Source: Deltaproteobacteria bacterium
GTDB taxonomy: Bacteria; Desulfobacterota; Desulfobaccia; Desulfobaccales; 0-14-0-80-60-11
Length of the DNA stretch: 61,641 nt
Assembly: GCA_016874975.1 (NCBI GenBank)
Contig: VGSQ01000004.1
Location: forward strand, 1 to 61,641
Direction of reading: 5' to 3'
A program made the position numbers and the translations under genes. This document shows, piece by piece, positions 41,030 through 50,030 of this stretch; positions within the stretch are counted from its first letter, which is position 1; the number at the start of each line of letters is the position of its first letter. The notes beneath the pieces were generated by a model. The model was not told the origin of the DNA. It was given only the letters and a program-made list of their open reading frames with translations, and made no database searches.

Positions 41030-43015
41030 ATGGATCCCATTCTCCTGGGTTGTCTGTTGTGTGTGATCCTGCCGTTGGTGGCCTTCGGCCTGATCATGAT
41101 CTTTACCTGGAGGCGGCCCAACCTCTCCCTGGCCATCTCCCTGGTCGCCTCCACCATCCCCTTGATCATCGCCTGGACGATGCTCTTCAAGCTGTGGGGT
41201 ATCAAGGAGCCCCTCATCTTTACCTTCAACTGGCTGGTCTCCGATCTGGTGAAGGTGCCCTTCGGCTTCCTCATCGACCCGGTGAGCCTCATCATGCTGG
41301 TCATCGTGGCCACCATCAGCTGGCTCATCCAGATTTACTCCATCGGCTACATGGGCGGGGACCCGGGCTTCGGCCGCTACTACGCCGATCTCTCGCTGTT
41401 TGCCATGTCCATGCTGGGCCTGGTGATCTCCAGCGGCCTGTTGCAGCTTTATGTCTTCTGGGAGCTGGTGGGCCTGTCCTCATACCTGCTCATCGGCTTC
41501 TGGTACGAAAAGTTCTCGGCCTCGGAGGCCGGCAAGAAGGCCTTCGTGGTCACCCGCTTCGGGGACGTGGGCTTCTTCATGGGGCTGGTCTTCCTGACGA
41601 TCTTCTTCGGCAGTCTGGACATCGCCGGCCTCAACGCCGCGGCGGCCTCGGACAAGATGCCCCCCTGGCTCATCACCACCTCGGCCCTGCTGATTTTCTG
41701 CGGCATCGCCGGCAAGAGCGCCCAGTTCCCCATCCACGTCTGGCTGCCCGACGCCATGGAAGGCCCCACCCCCGTTTCGGCCCTGCTGCACTCCGCCACC
41801 ATGGTGGCCGCGGGCGTCTATCTGCTGACCCGCATCTTCCCCTTCATGGCGGCTTCGGCCACCGCCATGCTCATCATCCTGGCCATCGCCACCCTCACCA
41901 TGATCCTGTCCTCCACCATCGGCATGGTGGCCACGGACATCAAGCAGGTCTGGGCCTACTCCACGGTGAGCCAGTTGGCCTTCATGGCCATGGGGCTGTC
42001 CGCCGCCGGCCTGGCCCACGGCACGCTGTTCGCCGGGTATTTCCACCTCACCACCCACGCCGCCTTCAAGGCCCTGCTCTTCCTGTGCGCCGGCGCTTTC
42101 ATCCACCATTTCGGCACCAACAACTTCTTCGTGATGAGCAAGGAGGGGGGGCGCAAGCTCACCATCCCCATGGTGACGGTGACCATCGCCGCCCTGGCCC
42201 TGTGCGGCATCTTCCCCATGGCCGGCTTCTTCAGCAAGGAGCTCATCCTGGGCACGCTGGCCCACCTGGACAACAAGATCTGGGTGCTCCTGGGCCTTTT
42301 CGGCGCCTTCCTGACCTCTTATTACACCTTCCGGGTGATCTTCGTGATGCTCTTTCCCCGGGCCGACGACCACCCGGCCTGGGAGCAGTATTGGGAGGAG
42401 CCTGAGCCCCACGGCCACGGGCACGGCGACGACGCCCACGGCCACGGGCATGGGGACGCGCACGCCCACGATGACGCCCACGGCCATGGCCACGGCGGCC
42501 ACGGCGACTCCCACGGCGTGCCCTGGGTCATGTCCTTCCCCCTGCTGGTCCTGGCCGGTTTCACCCTGGTCCTGGGCTTCCTGCAGACCCCCCTGGAGAC
42601 CTTCCTCCTGGGCAAGTCCGAACCCCATGAGATGAGCTTCGTGCTGCTGGCCTCCGCGGTGGGCGTGGCCCTGGCCGGCATCGGCATGGCCTGGCTGGAT
42701 TGGGGCCGCAAGACCGCGTCGTGGCAGGGCTTCATCAAGCAAATCCCGGCCCTGGAAACCTTTTTCATCCAGAAGTGGTACATTGACCACTTCTGGCGCT
42801 GGTTCCTGGACACTTTCATCTACGGCGTCTTTTCCAAGTGGTTCACTTACAACGACCGGCGGGTGGTGGACGGCGGCGTGGACGCCGTGGCCTTTTCCTG
42901 CATCGGCGGCGGCCGCTGGCTCTCCTTCATCCAGACCGCCTTCCTGCAGTTCAACCTGCTGTTCATGGTCGTGGTCCTGGCTGCAGTCGGGATCTATCTC
43001 CTGATGGGTCGCTGA
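41030..43015 (+). CDS. nuoL: NADH-quinone oxidoreductase subunit L, with His-rich insert
   Basis: Antiporter-like proton-pumping subunit; 661 aa. FWELVGLSSYLLIGFWYEKF, WLPDAMEGPTPVSALLHSAT and HLTTHAAFKALLFLCAGAFI are the conserved TM5/TM7/TM8 regions. A hydrophilic insert at about residues 460-496 is built almost wholly from His, Gly, Asp and Ala (HGHGHGDDAHGHGHGDAHAH...). The long amphipathic helix and final transmembrane helix follow. It starts 2 bp after nuoK. Confidence 0.95.
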   Translation: MDPILLGCLLCVILPLVAFGLIMIFTWRRPNLSLAISLVASTIPLIIAWTMLFKLWGIKEPLIFTFNWLVSDLVKVPFGFLIDPVSLIMLVIVATISWLIQIYSIGYMGGDPGFGRYYADLSLFAMSMLGLVISSGLLQLYVFWELVGLSSYLLIGFWYEKFSASEAGKKAFVVTRFGDVGFFMGLVFLTIFFGSLDIAGLNAAAASDKMPPWLITTSALLIFCGIAGKSAQFPIHVWLPDAMEGPTPVSALLHSATMVAAGVYLLTRIFPFMAASATAMLIILAIATLTMILSSTIGMVATDIKQVWAYSTVSQLAFMAMGLSAAGLAHGTLFAGYFHLTTHAAFKALLFLCAGAFIHHFGTNNFFVMSKEGGRKLTIPMVTVTIAALALCGIFPMAGFFSKELILGTLAHLDNKIWVLLGLFGAFLTSYYTFRVIFVMLFPRADDHPAWEQYWEEPEPHGHGHGDDAHGHGHGDAHAHDDAHGHGHGGHGDSHGVPWVMSFPLLVLAGFTLVLGFLQTPLETFLLGKSEPHEMSFVLLASAVGVALAGIGMAWLDWGRKTASWQGFIKQIPALETFFIQKWYIDHFWRWFLDTFIYGVFSKWFTYNDRRVVDGGVDAVAFSCIGGGRWLSFIQTAFLQFNLLFMVVVLAAVGIYLLMGR

Positions 43016-43016
43016 T

Positions 43017-44489
43017 ATGACCGAGCATCTGGCATCCTTCCCCTATCTGTCGTGCATGTTGCTGTCCCCGGTGGCGGGACTCTTCATCCTCCTCTTCCTC
43101 AAGGAGGAGCAGCGGACCCTGATCCGGGGCGTCTCCCTGGTCTCAGCGGGCATGGCCTTCGCTCTTTCCATTTACACCTTCGTGGCTTACGACAAGCAAC
43201 TGGGAGGGCTCCAGTTCGTCGAAAAGTACGAGTGGGTGAAAGGCTTCGGCATCACCTACTTCGTGGGTGTGGAAGGCATGAACGCCCCGCTGCTGCTCCT
43301 CACGGGCATCGTCATCTTCACCGGCGTGCTCACCATGTGGGAATTGCAGGACCGGGTGAAGGAGTACTTCATCTTCCAGCTCGCCCTGGTGACGGGGGTC
43401 TTCGGCGTCTTCATGTCGTATGACCTGTTCTTCTTTTTCCTCTTCTATGAGATCGCCGTGGTGCCCATGTATATCCTCATCCTCATCTGGGGCTCCACCC
43501 GCAAGGAATACGCCGCCATGAAGCTGACGCTCTACCTCATGGCGGGCAGCGGTCTCATCATCCCGGGCATGCTGCTGCTCTACTCCAGTTCCGGGATCGC
43601 CACCTTCAACATGGTGGCCCTGCACGCGGTGCAGTTCTCCCCCTGGATTCAGAAGGTGGTCTTCGTGTTGCTGCTGCTGGGCTTCGGGGTGCTGGCCGCG
43701 GTCTGGCCGTTCCACACCTGGTCTCCCGTGGGCCACGTGGCCGCGCCCACCGCGGTGAGCATGCTCCACGCCGGCGTGCTCATGAAGCTGGGCTCCTTCG
43801 CCATCCTGCGGGTGGCCATGTACCTGTGCCCCCAGGGCTTCCAGTACTGGGCCGAATTCATGGGGCTGCTGGCCGCAGTGGGCATCGTCTACGGCGTCTT
43901 TGTGGGCCTGGCCCAGACGGACTTGAAGTACGTCATCGGCTATTCGTCCGTCTCCCACATGGGCATCGTCGGCCTGGGGCTGGCCACCGGCACGGTGGAC
44001 GGCTTAAACGGCGCGGTCTTCCAGATGTTCGCCCACGGCGTCATGACCGCCCTCTTCTTCTCCGCGGTGGGCTTCATCTACGACCGCACCCACACCCGGG
44101 AAATCCACGAACTGGGGGGCTTCAGTAAAATCATGCCCGTGGCCTCCGCCTTCTTCATCACCGCCGCCCTGTGCGGCGCCGGGGTGCCGGGCATGGCCAG
44201 TTTCTGGGCGGAGCTCTTGGTGCTCATCGCCGCGGTCCAGGTCTTCCCGGTGCGGGGTCTGGCCGCCATCGCCGCCCTGGTGGTGGGGGCCCTGTTCGCC
44301 CTCCGGGTGGTGCAGAACACCTTTTTCAACAAGCCCAACCCCAAGTTCGTCCACTTTGAAGACGTGAGCCCCTTCCTGGGACTGCCCCGGATGATCCTGA
44401 TCGGCTTCCTGATCTTCTTCGGGATCTTCCCCCAGACCATGGTAAGTCTGATTAAAACTTCCATCGTACCCTTCATCAAGGGAATGTGA
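43017..44489 (+). CDS. nuoM: NADH-quinone oxidoreductase subunit M
   Basis: Antiporter-like subunit; 490 aa, about 14 helices. YFVGVEGMNAPLLLLTGIVI, FLFYEIAVVPMYILILIWGS, FHTWSPVGHVAAPTAVSMLH and GYSSVSHMGIVGLGLATGTV are conserved. Its ATG comes 1 bp after the nuoL stop codon. Confidence 0.95.
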   Translation: MTEHLASFPYLSCMLLSPVAGLFILLFLKEEQRTLIRGVSLVSAGMAFALSIYTFVAYDKQLGGLQFVEKYEWVKGFGITYFVGVEGMNAPLLLLTGIVIFTGVLTMWELQDRVKEYFIFQLALVTGVFGVFMSYDLFFFFLFYEIAVVPMYILILIWGSTRKEYAAMKLTLYLMAGSGLIIPGMLLLYSSSGIATFNMVALHAVQFSPWIQKVVFVLLLLGFGVLAAVWPFHTWSPVGHVAAPTAVSMLHAGVLMKLGSFAILRVAMYLCPQGFQYWAEFMGLLAAVGIVYGVFVGLAQTDLKYVIGYSSVSHMGIVGLGLATGTVDGLNGAVFQMFAHGVMTALFFSAVGFIYDRTHTREIHELGGFSKIMPVASAFFITAALCGAGVPGMASFWAELLVLIAAVQVFPVRGLAAIAALVVGALFALRVVQNTFFNKPNPKFVHFEDVSPFLGLPRMILIGFLIFFGIFPQTMVSLIKTSIVPFIKGM

Positions 44490-44491
44490 CC

Positions 44492-45904
44492 ATGAACGTG
44501 CTGCTCTTCGGACCGGAACTCTTTTATCTGGGCATGGCCCTGGTGCTCTTCTTCTTCAGCTTGCAGCGGCGGGTTCAGGTGGAACGGACCTATTGGGCCG
44601 CCCTGGGACTGGCCGCCGCAGGCTTCGTGGTGGCGCTTTACTGCCTGTTCCAGAACGGCGAGATCTTCTTCCGGGCTTACAAAGTGGACCTGTTCAGTCA
44701 GATCTTCAAAGCCGCCCTGGCCCTGGGACTCTTCCTGGTGATGATGATCTCCCGGAACCTGGCCCACATCGAGCCCCGCTACCACGCCGAGTTTTTCTTC
44801 TTTCTCACCACCTGCACCTTGGGCATGATGATGCTGGTCAGCTCCGTGGAGCTCCTCACCATTTACGTCGCCCTGGAACTTTCCTCCTATTCGCTTTACA
44901 TCCTGGTCCCCCTGCGCAAAGGCGACGGCCTCGACGTGGAAGCGGGCATCAAGTACCTCTTCATCGGCGCCGTCTCCTCGGGGTTCATGCTCTTCGGGCT
45001 GGGGTACATCTTCGGGGCCACCCACAGCACCTACCTCTCGGAGATCATCCCCCGGATGCCCGAGCTGCTGGCCAGCCCCATCGGCCTGGTGGGCCTGCTC
45101 CTCACCCTGGCCGGTCTGTTCTTCAAGTTGAGCGTCTTCCCCTTCCACTTCTGGGCCCCGGACGTTTACCAGGGCGGCGCCAACCAGGTCGTCACCTTCA
45201 TCGCCACCGCCTCCAAGGCCGCGGCCGTGGCCGTCATCCTGCGCCTGGCCATGCTGGGCGCCAAATACGGCTACAGCTTCACCCAGGCCCTGGTGGTCCT
45301 CTCCATCGTCTCCATGACCCTGGGCAATCTGGTGGCCATCATCCAGAAAGACTTCAAGAGAATGCTGGCCTACTCCTCCATCGCCCACGCCGGCTATGTG
45401 CTTATAGGCGTCATCACCTTCCAGGAGTTGGGCTACGCCAGCGCGGTGTACTACGCCCTGGCCTACCTGGTGATGAACTTCACCGTCTTCATGGTGCTCT
45501 CGGAGGTGGCCACCGACGGCCAAGACCTGAAAATCGAAGAACTGGCGGGGCTTTACTCCCGCAGCCCGCTGCTCACCATGAGCCTCATTCTGGGCATCTT
45601 CGCCCTGGCCGGGGTGCCGCCCTCCATCGGCTTCACCGGCAAGCTGCTGCTGTTCACTTCGGCCATGAACGAAGGCTACTTCTGGCTGGTGCTCATCGGC
45701 GCGGTGAACGGCACCGTGTCCCTCTACTACTATTTGAAAGTGGTGTACGCCGCCTACTTCCTGGAACCCAGGCAGGGGCCGCTGCAGCTCTCCTGGCCCA
45801 CCAAGGCCTTGAACTGGACCCTGTGCAGCGCCATCCTGGTCTTCGGCGTGTTCCCGGACGGCCTCGTGGAACTGGCCCGGACCGCGGTCAGAATGGTCCT
45901 GTGA
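44492..45904 (+). CDS. nuoN: NADH-quinone oxidoreductase subunit N
   Basis: Third antiporter-like subunit; 470 aa. VALELSSYSLYILVPLRKGD, FFKLSVFPFHFWAPDVYQGG and MLAYSSIAHAGYVLIGVITF are diagnostic. The ATG at 44492 with AAGGGA 8 nt upstream is preferred over the GTG overlapping nuoM. Last gene of the operon, followed by an intrinsic terminator. Confidence 0.95.
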   Translation: MNVLLFGPELFYLGMALVLFFFSLQRRVQVERTYWAALGLAAAGFVVALYCLFQNGEIFFRAYKVDLFSQIFKAALALGLFLVMMISRNLAHIEPRYHAEFFFFLTTCTLGMMMLVSSVELLTIYVALELSSYSLYILVPLRKGDGLDVEAGIKYLFIGAVSSGFMLFGLGYIFGATHSTYLSEIIPRMPELLASPIGLVGLLLTLAGLFFKLSVFPFHFWAPDVYQGGANQVVTFIATASKAAAVAVILRLAMLGAKYGYSFTQALVVLSIVSMTLGNLVAIIQKDFKRMLAYSSIAHAGYVLIGVITFQELGYASAVYYALAYLVMNFTVFMVLSEVATDGQDLKIEELAGLYSRSPLLTMSLILGIFALAGVPPSIGFTGKLLLFTSAMNEGYFWLVLIGAVNGTVSLYYYLKVVYAAYFLEPRQGPLQLSWPTKALNWTLCSAILVFGVFPDGLVELARTAVRMVL

Positions 45905-45955
45905 CGGAACCCGAGTCCCGGGGAGGCCCGGCCTCCCCTGTTTGCACATATAAGC

Positions 45956-45980
45956 GCCCTGCCCCGGCAGGGCTTTTTTT
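45956..45980 (+). terminator. Rho-independent terminator of the nuo operon
   Basis: GCCCTGC-CCCG-GCAGGGC stem-loop followed by TTTTTTT, about 50 bp after nuoN. Confidence 0.9.
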
Positions 45981-46059
45981 ATGACTTGGCATCCTTACCG
46001 GGGTAGGCCCCGGTGTTCCGCCACGGGACCTGCGGCAAGTGAGGGCGCCCTGTCGGCGC

Positions 46060-46093
46060 AAAAAAAATGGAGAGGCGCAGCCCCTCCATTTTG
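46060..46093 (-). terminator. Rho-independent terminator after the lipoprotein gene
   Basis: On the minus strand AAAATGGAG and CTCCATTTT pair around a GC-rich loop, followed by T's, 27 bp beyond the lipoprotein stop. It points toward the nuo terminator, so the two transcripts converge between separate terminators. Confidence 0.82.
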
Positions 46094-46119
46094 TCGTGGG
46101 TCAGTTCCGAACCGGCGGT

Positions 46120-47280
46120 TTATCGTCCCGCTTTCACCTTGTCGTTGGGCTTGAAGGGGCCGCCGCTGATGACCGTGGCCACCGCGCCGCTGTCGCCCAG
46201 AAGCTCCGTCACCCTGAGGTCGCCCTGGGGCACATCCGCGGTGAAACCCAGGGAGGCATGGGTGGTGGGGTTGACCACCTCTTTGCCGGGGCTCACCACC
46301 TTGAGGCGGTCGCCCACCTTGAGCCCCGCGTTCTGACCCAGGCTGAGGTAGACTTTCCCCTCCTTGACAAACTCCACCCGGCCGAACCAATCCAGGTTCA
46401 CCAGCTCCGCGGCCACCCGTAGGGCGTTAGCCTGGGCGAACTTGGCGGCCGCGTCGGACTTGAGGCCGTCGGGGTCGGCCGGCTGCACGAAGGCCTGGAC
46501 CTTGTTGCCCAGGAAGGTGTCATACACCTCCAGGGCCATGACCCCGGCGCCGCCCCTATCCGGCGGATAGACCCCGGTGAGGACCAGGGCCTGCACCCCC
46601 GTGGCGTCCCCCAGGGCCTGGAGGTTCTGGCGGTGCGTCAGCTTGCCGTATACCTTGGCCCGACCCAGGGCGCTCCGCACCTGTTCCGGGTCCATCACCT
46701 TGATGTCCTTCTGGCGGGCCAGGGCCTGGGCCAGACCCAGGGCCAGGGTGCGGTTCAGGCCGTCATACTGGCGGGGCGCGTCCGGGTTGGGGAAGACGGC
46801 CACGGCCCGCCCGGTGTAAGGCGCCCGCTCGGTCTTGCCCCGTGACACAAAGCCCCCCAGCCCCTGCTCCCGCAGGACCCGGTCCACCTCCTGGCGCACC
46901 AACTCCTGGAGCTTGTCCGGCGGCACCGCGCCCTTGGCGGCCTTGGCCTGTTCCCTTCCCAGGGCCTTGGCCAGGGCGTTGATCATATGCTGCTGTAACC
47001 CCACAAACTCCCTGCCCTTTTCCACGTAAAAATATTCGGGCTGGTTGGGATAGGTGAGATAGTAGGGGTTGCGGCTGCGGACGTAGGGCTTGCCGTCCAC
47101 CATCACCTGCTCTTCCTGGGCCTCCGGCGGCGCCACTTCTTCATCATCCGTCGGCCTGCCGTAGCCCGCCCATTCCTTCAACCTGGCGCCCGGTTTGGTG
47201 CCGCAGCCGCTCAGCACCAGGGCGGCGGCCAGCCACAGCGCCAACAACAACCCCAAAGTTCGCCAGACGTTTCGCTGCAT
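46120..47280 (-). CDS. Lipoprotein with CsgG/TolB-like and FlgT-C-like regions
   Basis: A 386-aa lipoprotein: signal WRTLGLLLALWLAAALVLSG then C (lipobox L-S-G-C). After a linker and helical region (FVGLQQHMINALAKALGREQ) comes an alpha/beta domain (YTGRAVAVFPNPDAPRQYDG, LGDATGVQALVLTGVY) resembling the nucleotide-hydrolase-like fold of CsgG/FlgT middle domains. The end, GKVYLSLGQNAGLKVGDRLK, looks like the FlgT C-terminal SH3-like domain. Flagellar genes are not near, so an envelope role is all that can be said. The track's 27-residue extension lies in a repeat and is dropped. Confidence 0.75.
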   Translation of the reverse strand: MQRNVWRTLGLLLALWLAAALVLSGCGTKPGARLKEWAGYGRPTDDEEVAPPEAQEEQVMVDGKPYVRSRNPYYLTYPNQPEYFYVEKGREFVGLQQHMINALAKALGREQAKAAKGAVPPDKLQELVRQEVDRVLREQGLGGFVSRGKTERAPYTGRAVAVFPNPDAPRQYDGLNRTLALGLAQALARQKDIKVMDPEQVRSALGRAKVYGKLTHRQNLQALGDATGVQALVLTGVYPPDRGGAGVMALEVYDTFLGNKVQAFVQPADPDGLKSDAAAKFAQANALRVAAELVNLDWFGRVEFVKEGKVYLSLGQNAGLKVGDRLKVVSPGKEVVNPTTHASLGFTADVPQGDLRVTELLGDSGAVATVISGGPFKPNDKVKAGR

Positions 47281-47721
47281 CGGTGGTTCCTTTATCTCGT
47301 TCCCAAGCTCCCGCTTGGGAACGCCATTGCCGCCCAAGCTTTGCTTGGGACCAGCCACCATATCCTGAATCCTCTCATTCCCCCGCTCATCTTCCGGCCA
47401 AGCGGGTTCCCAAGCAGGAGCTTGGGAACCAGGGATGGTGCGCGGTGCGCACCCTACACTAAACTTGGGAACCAGGGCGCGAGGCCCTTACAATCACAGG
47501 AGTCTCAGCACGGCAACAGCTCCACGAAGCTTTGGGCCTCGCCTCGTTCCCAAGCTCCCGCTTGGGAACGCCATTGCCCCCCAAGCTCTGCTTGGGGACT
47601 ATTCCGGGGGTCTGCATCAAATGCCTGCCAAGCGGAGCTTGGCGTCCATGTGCGTTCCCAAGCAGGAGCTTGGGAACCAGGGATGGTGCGCAGAGCGCAC
47701 CCTGCGGGATGCTTCCCAAAA
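47281..47721. repeat. Cluster of GTTCCCAAGC palindromes and GGTGCGC palindromes
   Basis: At least four CGTTCCCAAGC...GCTTGGGAAC palindromes (about 47299-47352, 47395-47431, 47547-47606, 47627-47681) alternate with GGTGCGC palindromes (47437-47457 and 47686-47703). Single relatives lie at 27035, 49752 and 55553. No gene is present. Confidence 0.75.
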
Positions 47722-47756
47722 ACAAAAAGCCCACGAGGATGATATACCCCGTGGGC
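47722..47756 (-). terminator. Rho-independent terminator after the porin gene
   Basis: GCCCACG/CGTGGGC stem with a 14-nt loop followed on the minus strand by TTTTTGTTTTT, 26 bp after the porin stop. Confidence 0.85.
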
Positions 47757-47781
47757 GGTGGGAAGTCAATGGTTTTAGGTA

Positions 47782-49278
47782 TTAGAAGAAGTACAGGGCC
47801 GTAAACCGGACCGAATGGTTTTCACCGATGTCGGTGATATTGCCGGGGCCAAACGTGTTAATATTTTGATTGAACCCCATTCTCTTCTGGAACCAGTCGG
47901 TGCGGTTGTACTGGTACTGCAGGCCGAACTTCACCGAGGTGATGGGCGTATACCAGAGACCGATGAGGAACTGCTGCAGGGTCTTCATCTGGTCGCTGGC
48001 CGTCAGGTACTTGGAGCGGTCTAAGACGCCGGCGACCACGGGGGCCAGGAAATTGCGCTCCTGGGTGACCCCGAAGGCCTTGGTCATGCCGTAGGCCGCG
48101 GTGAGGAACCACTGGTTGGTGAAGTAGTACTGGGCCTGGACGTAGCCGCCGTAGCGGTTCGTCAGCTTCAGGTCATAGAAGCCCTGAGTGAACCGCAAGT
48201 TAACGGGGTCGAAGACTCCGCCGGGACCGACCCACACCCAGTAGCTGTTGTCCCCGTCATTACCCAGACCGAAGGCGCCGACACCCTGGCCGATGAACCA
48301 CTGGGTGCTCAGAGAGGCGGTGCCCGCCAGGTTGGCCGTGCGGGTGGGGATGATGGGGATGAACAGGGTCCCCTGGACCACCCAGTTGTTCATGATCTGG
48401 TTGTTGTCCTGGAACGCGGCGGCGGCCAGGGTCGCATTGTGTCTGTCATGCCCCCAGGTGTTTCCGGTGAGGCCCACCACGTTGTTGCGGTAGCGGGTGC
48501 GCTGCCAGGCCGCGGCCACCTGGGCCACAAAGCCCCGGGGCCTGCCGTAGAAGGCGGCCTTGCCGTACAGGTCTCTTTCAAAGGCAAACAGACCCTGCAA
48601 ATGCGGGGTCTCGGCGCTGGTGCCCGCCAGACCCAGGGAGCTGGACACGCCGAAGGGAACAGGGCGGTTTTGGCTGGCTTCCCAGATGGCGTCCCCGGTG
48701 TTGGTGGGCACGCCCACGAGGAAGGCCACCCTGAACATATCCGCGAATTTCTGGGTGAAGCGGATCTGGGCCAGCCGGTGGGTGGGCGAACCGGTTAGAT
48801 AGAAGCCGCCATCCTGGACGGTTTCAGCGGGGAATTCACACAGGAGACTCCAGAACTGGCCGAAGAGCAGTTCGGTCTCGGGCCAGTTCAGACGGAACAT
48901 GGCATGCCGCAGCCGCGGGGTGTAAGAATGGGACGGAGCCTGACGGGCATCCCCTTCTTTATCGAAATCCATTTCGATTAAGGCGCTGGTACTGGCGCCG
49001 AACAGTTTGGGACCCTTGATGGACAGATTGAAGCGGGTCCCCTGGGCCGTGAAACGCAATTGGCCGTGGTGGAAGTTGGGATCGTTGTTCCGTTGCGTGC
49101 GGGCATTCAGGGCCTTGTCCATCTGGGTGGAATCCCACCAGGTTTCCAGCTTGACAAAGCCGCCGAGGGTGAATTCCCACCCGCCGGTGGTGGCGGCGGG
49201 GGCGGGCGCGGCCAGAGCCGCGGCAGGGAAGGCTACCAAGGCCAAAAAGGCCACCAAAAGAATAGTTTTCTTTTTCAT
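47782..49278 (-). CDS. Outer-membrane beta-barrel porin
   Basis: A 498-aa exported protein. Sec signal KKKTILLVAFLALVAFPAAA with Ala cleavage region, then alternating polar/hydrophobic beta strands throughout (WEFTLGGFVKLETWWDSTQM, LRHAMFRLNWPETELLFGQF, YGGYVQAQYYFTNQWFLTAA). It ends in aromatic Phe after HSVRFTALYFF, the BAM recognition pattern. Trp/Tyr/Asn-rich composition fits a porin. The gene stands alone with a near-consensus promoter and a strong terminator, so high expression is likely. The substrate cannot be deduced. Confidence 0.88.
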   Translation of the reverse strand: MKKKTILLVAFLALVAFPAAALAAPAPAATTGGWEFTLGGFVKLETWWDSTQMDKALNARTQRNNDPNFHHGQLRFTAQGTRFNLSIKGPKLFGASTSALIEMDFDKEGDARQAPSHSYTPRLRHAMFRLNWPETELLFGQFWSLLCEFPAETVQDGGFYLTGSPTHRLAQIRFTQKFADMFRVAFLVGVPTNTGDAIWEASQNRPVPFGVSSSLGLAGTSAETPHLQGLFAFERDLYGKAAFYGRPRGFVAQVAAAWQRTRYRNNVVGLTGNTWGHDRHNATLAAAAFQDNNQIMNNWVVQGTLFIPIIPTRTANLAGTASLSTQWFIGQGVGAFGLGNDGDNSYWVWVGPGGVFDPVNLRFTQGFYDLKLTNRYGGYVQAQYYFTNQWFLTAAYGMTKAFGVTQERNFLAPVVAGVLDRSKYLTASDQMKTLQQFLIGLWYTPITSVKFGLQYQYNRTDWFQKRMGFNQNINTFGPGNITDIGENHSVRFTALYFF

Positions 49279-49397
49279 CGTTCCCCCCTTGATTAAAAGA
49301 TGTGGTTCCCTTTTCTCCTTTCCTGCAAGTCCTTAAGGTGCAGGGATAATTTGGTTTTTAGACCACCTCCTTTGCCATCCTGGTCTAATCCGAGGCC

Positions 49398-49426
49398 ATA
49401 TTAAATTGGCCGTTCCTTTTTGTCAA
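49398..49426 (-). promoter_or_regulatory. Strong sigma70-type promoter of the porin gene
   Basis: Minus strand: consensus TTGACA, exactly 17 bp, TAATAT, in an AT-rich stretch, giving a leader of about 113 nt to the porin ATG. Confidence 0.8.
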
Positions 49427-49611
49427 TAAAAATTTCAAAAAAATTTTCCCTTGCCAAGCTTCTTTAAACCTTTCTCTGCAGCCTTGTCGACCTCTGGCGG
49501 ATTGAACTTTAAGGTATTTTCGGCGCGCCGGCAACCGCACCTCACTCCGGCCTCAGCCGGGGGATTTTAAACTCCCCGGCGCCGCATTCTTCTCAGCGAC
49601 CTTCCGTCCAG

Positions 49612-49720
49612 GCAGTCGCGCCCAGGCCTGTGGCCCACTCAGACCCCATGAAAAGGCCGGTGGGGCGGGCGTCCCTGCCCGCCGCCAGTCCCCGGCAACG
49701 GTGCGCGGTGCGCACCCTGC
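49612..49720. repeat. CATGAAAAGG/GGGCGG repeat followed by GGTGCGC palindrome
   Basis: ATGAAAAGGCCGGTGGGGCG continues GGCGTCCCTGCCCGCC as at 19000-19037, then GGTGCGCGGTGCGCACCCTGC at 49700-49720. A GTTCCCAAGC palindrome follows at 49752-49816. Confidence 0.65.
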
Positions 49721-49931
49721 GGAACTGCTCCCGGCGCCATTCCTGCTGTCACCCCGTTCCGAAGCAGGAGCTTCGGGTGCACTAGCGTTCCCAAGCGGGA
49801 GCTTGGGAACGAGGGTTATTTCCAAACCTCGTCCCTCTCCGACTTTTGAGGGTGATGATAAGCCCCGCACCAGGGGAAGTTAAGGAGCAACGGGCAAGAC
49901 CGCCCGCGCACATTTCCCCTCGTCGGGGCGT

Positions 49932-50022
49932 AAACCCAAATCCCAAAACCCAGAACCCAAAACCCAAAACCCAGAACCCAAAACCCAAAACCCACCCCTG
50001 ACCCCTGACACCTGACCCCTGA
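49932..50022. repeat. Heptamer tandem repeat tract
   Basis: Thirteen consecutive 7-bp units: nine of the (A/G)A(A/T)CCCA type (AAACCCA, GAACCCA), then four of the CCCCTGA/CACCTGA type, ending 8 bp from the IspH-UbiA stop. A shorter tract of the same two unit types abuts the M48 gene stop at 27212-27245. Confidence 0.85.
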
Positions 50023-50030
50023 AACCTCCC

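Noticed and set aside
47435-47785. ORFs in the palindrome cluster with SQAPAWE- or VPKLPLGNA-like translations
   Set aside because: These peptides are translations of the GTTCCCAAGC repeats and recur wherever the repeat does.
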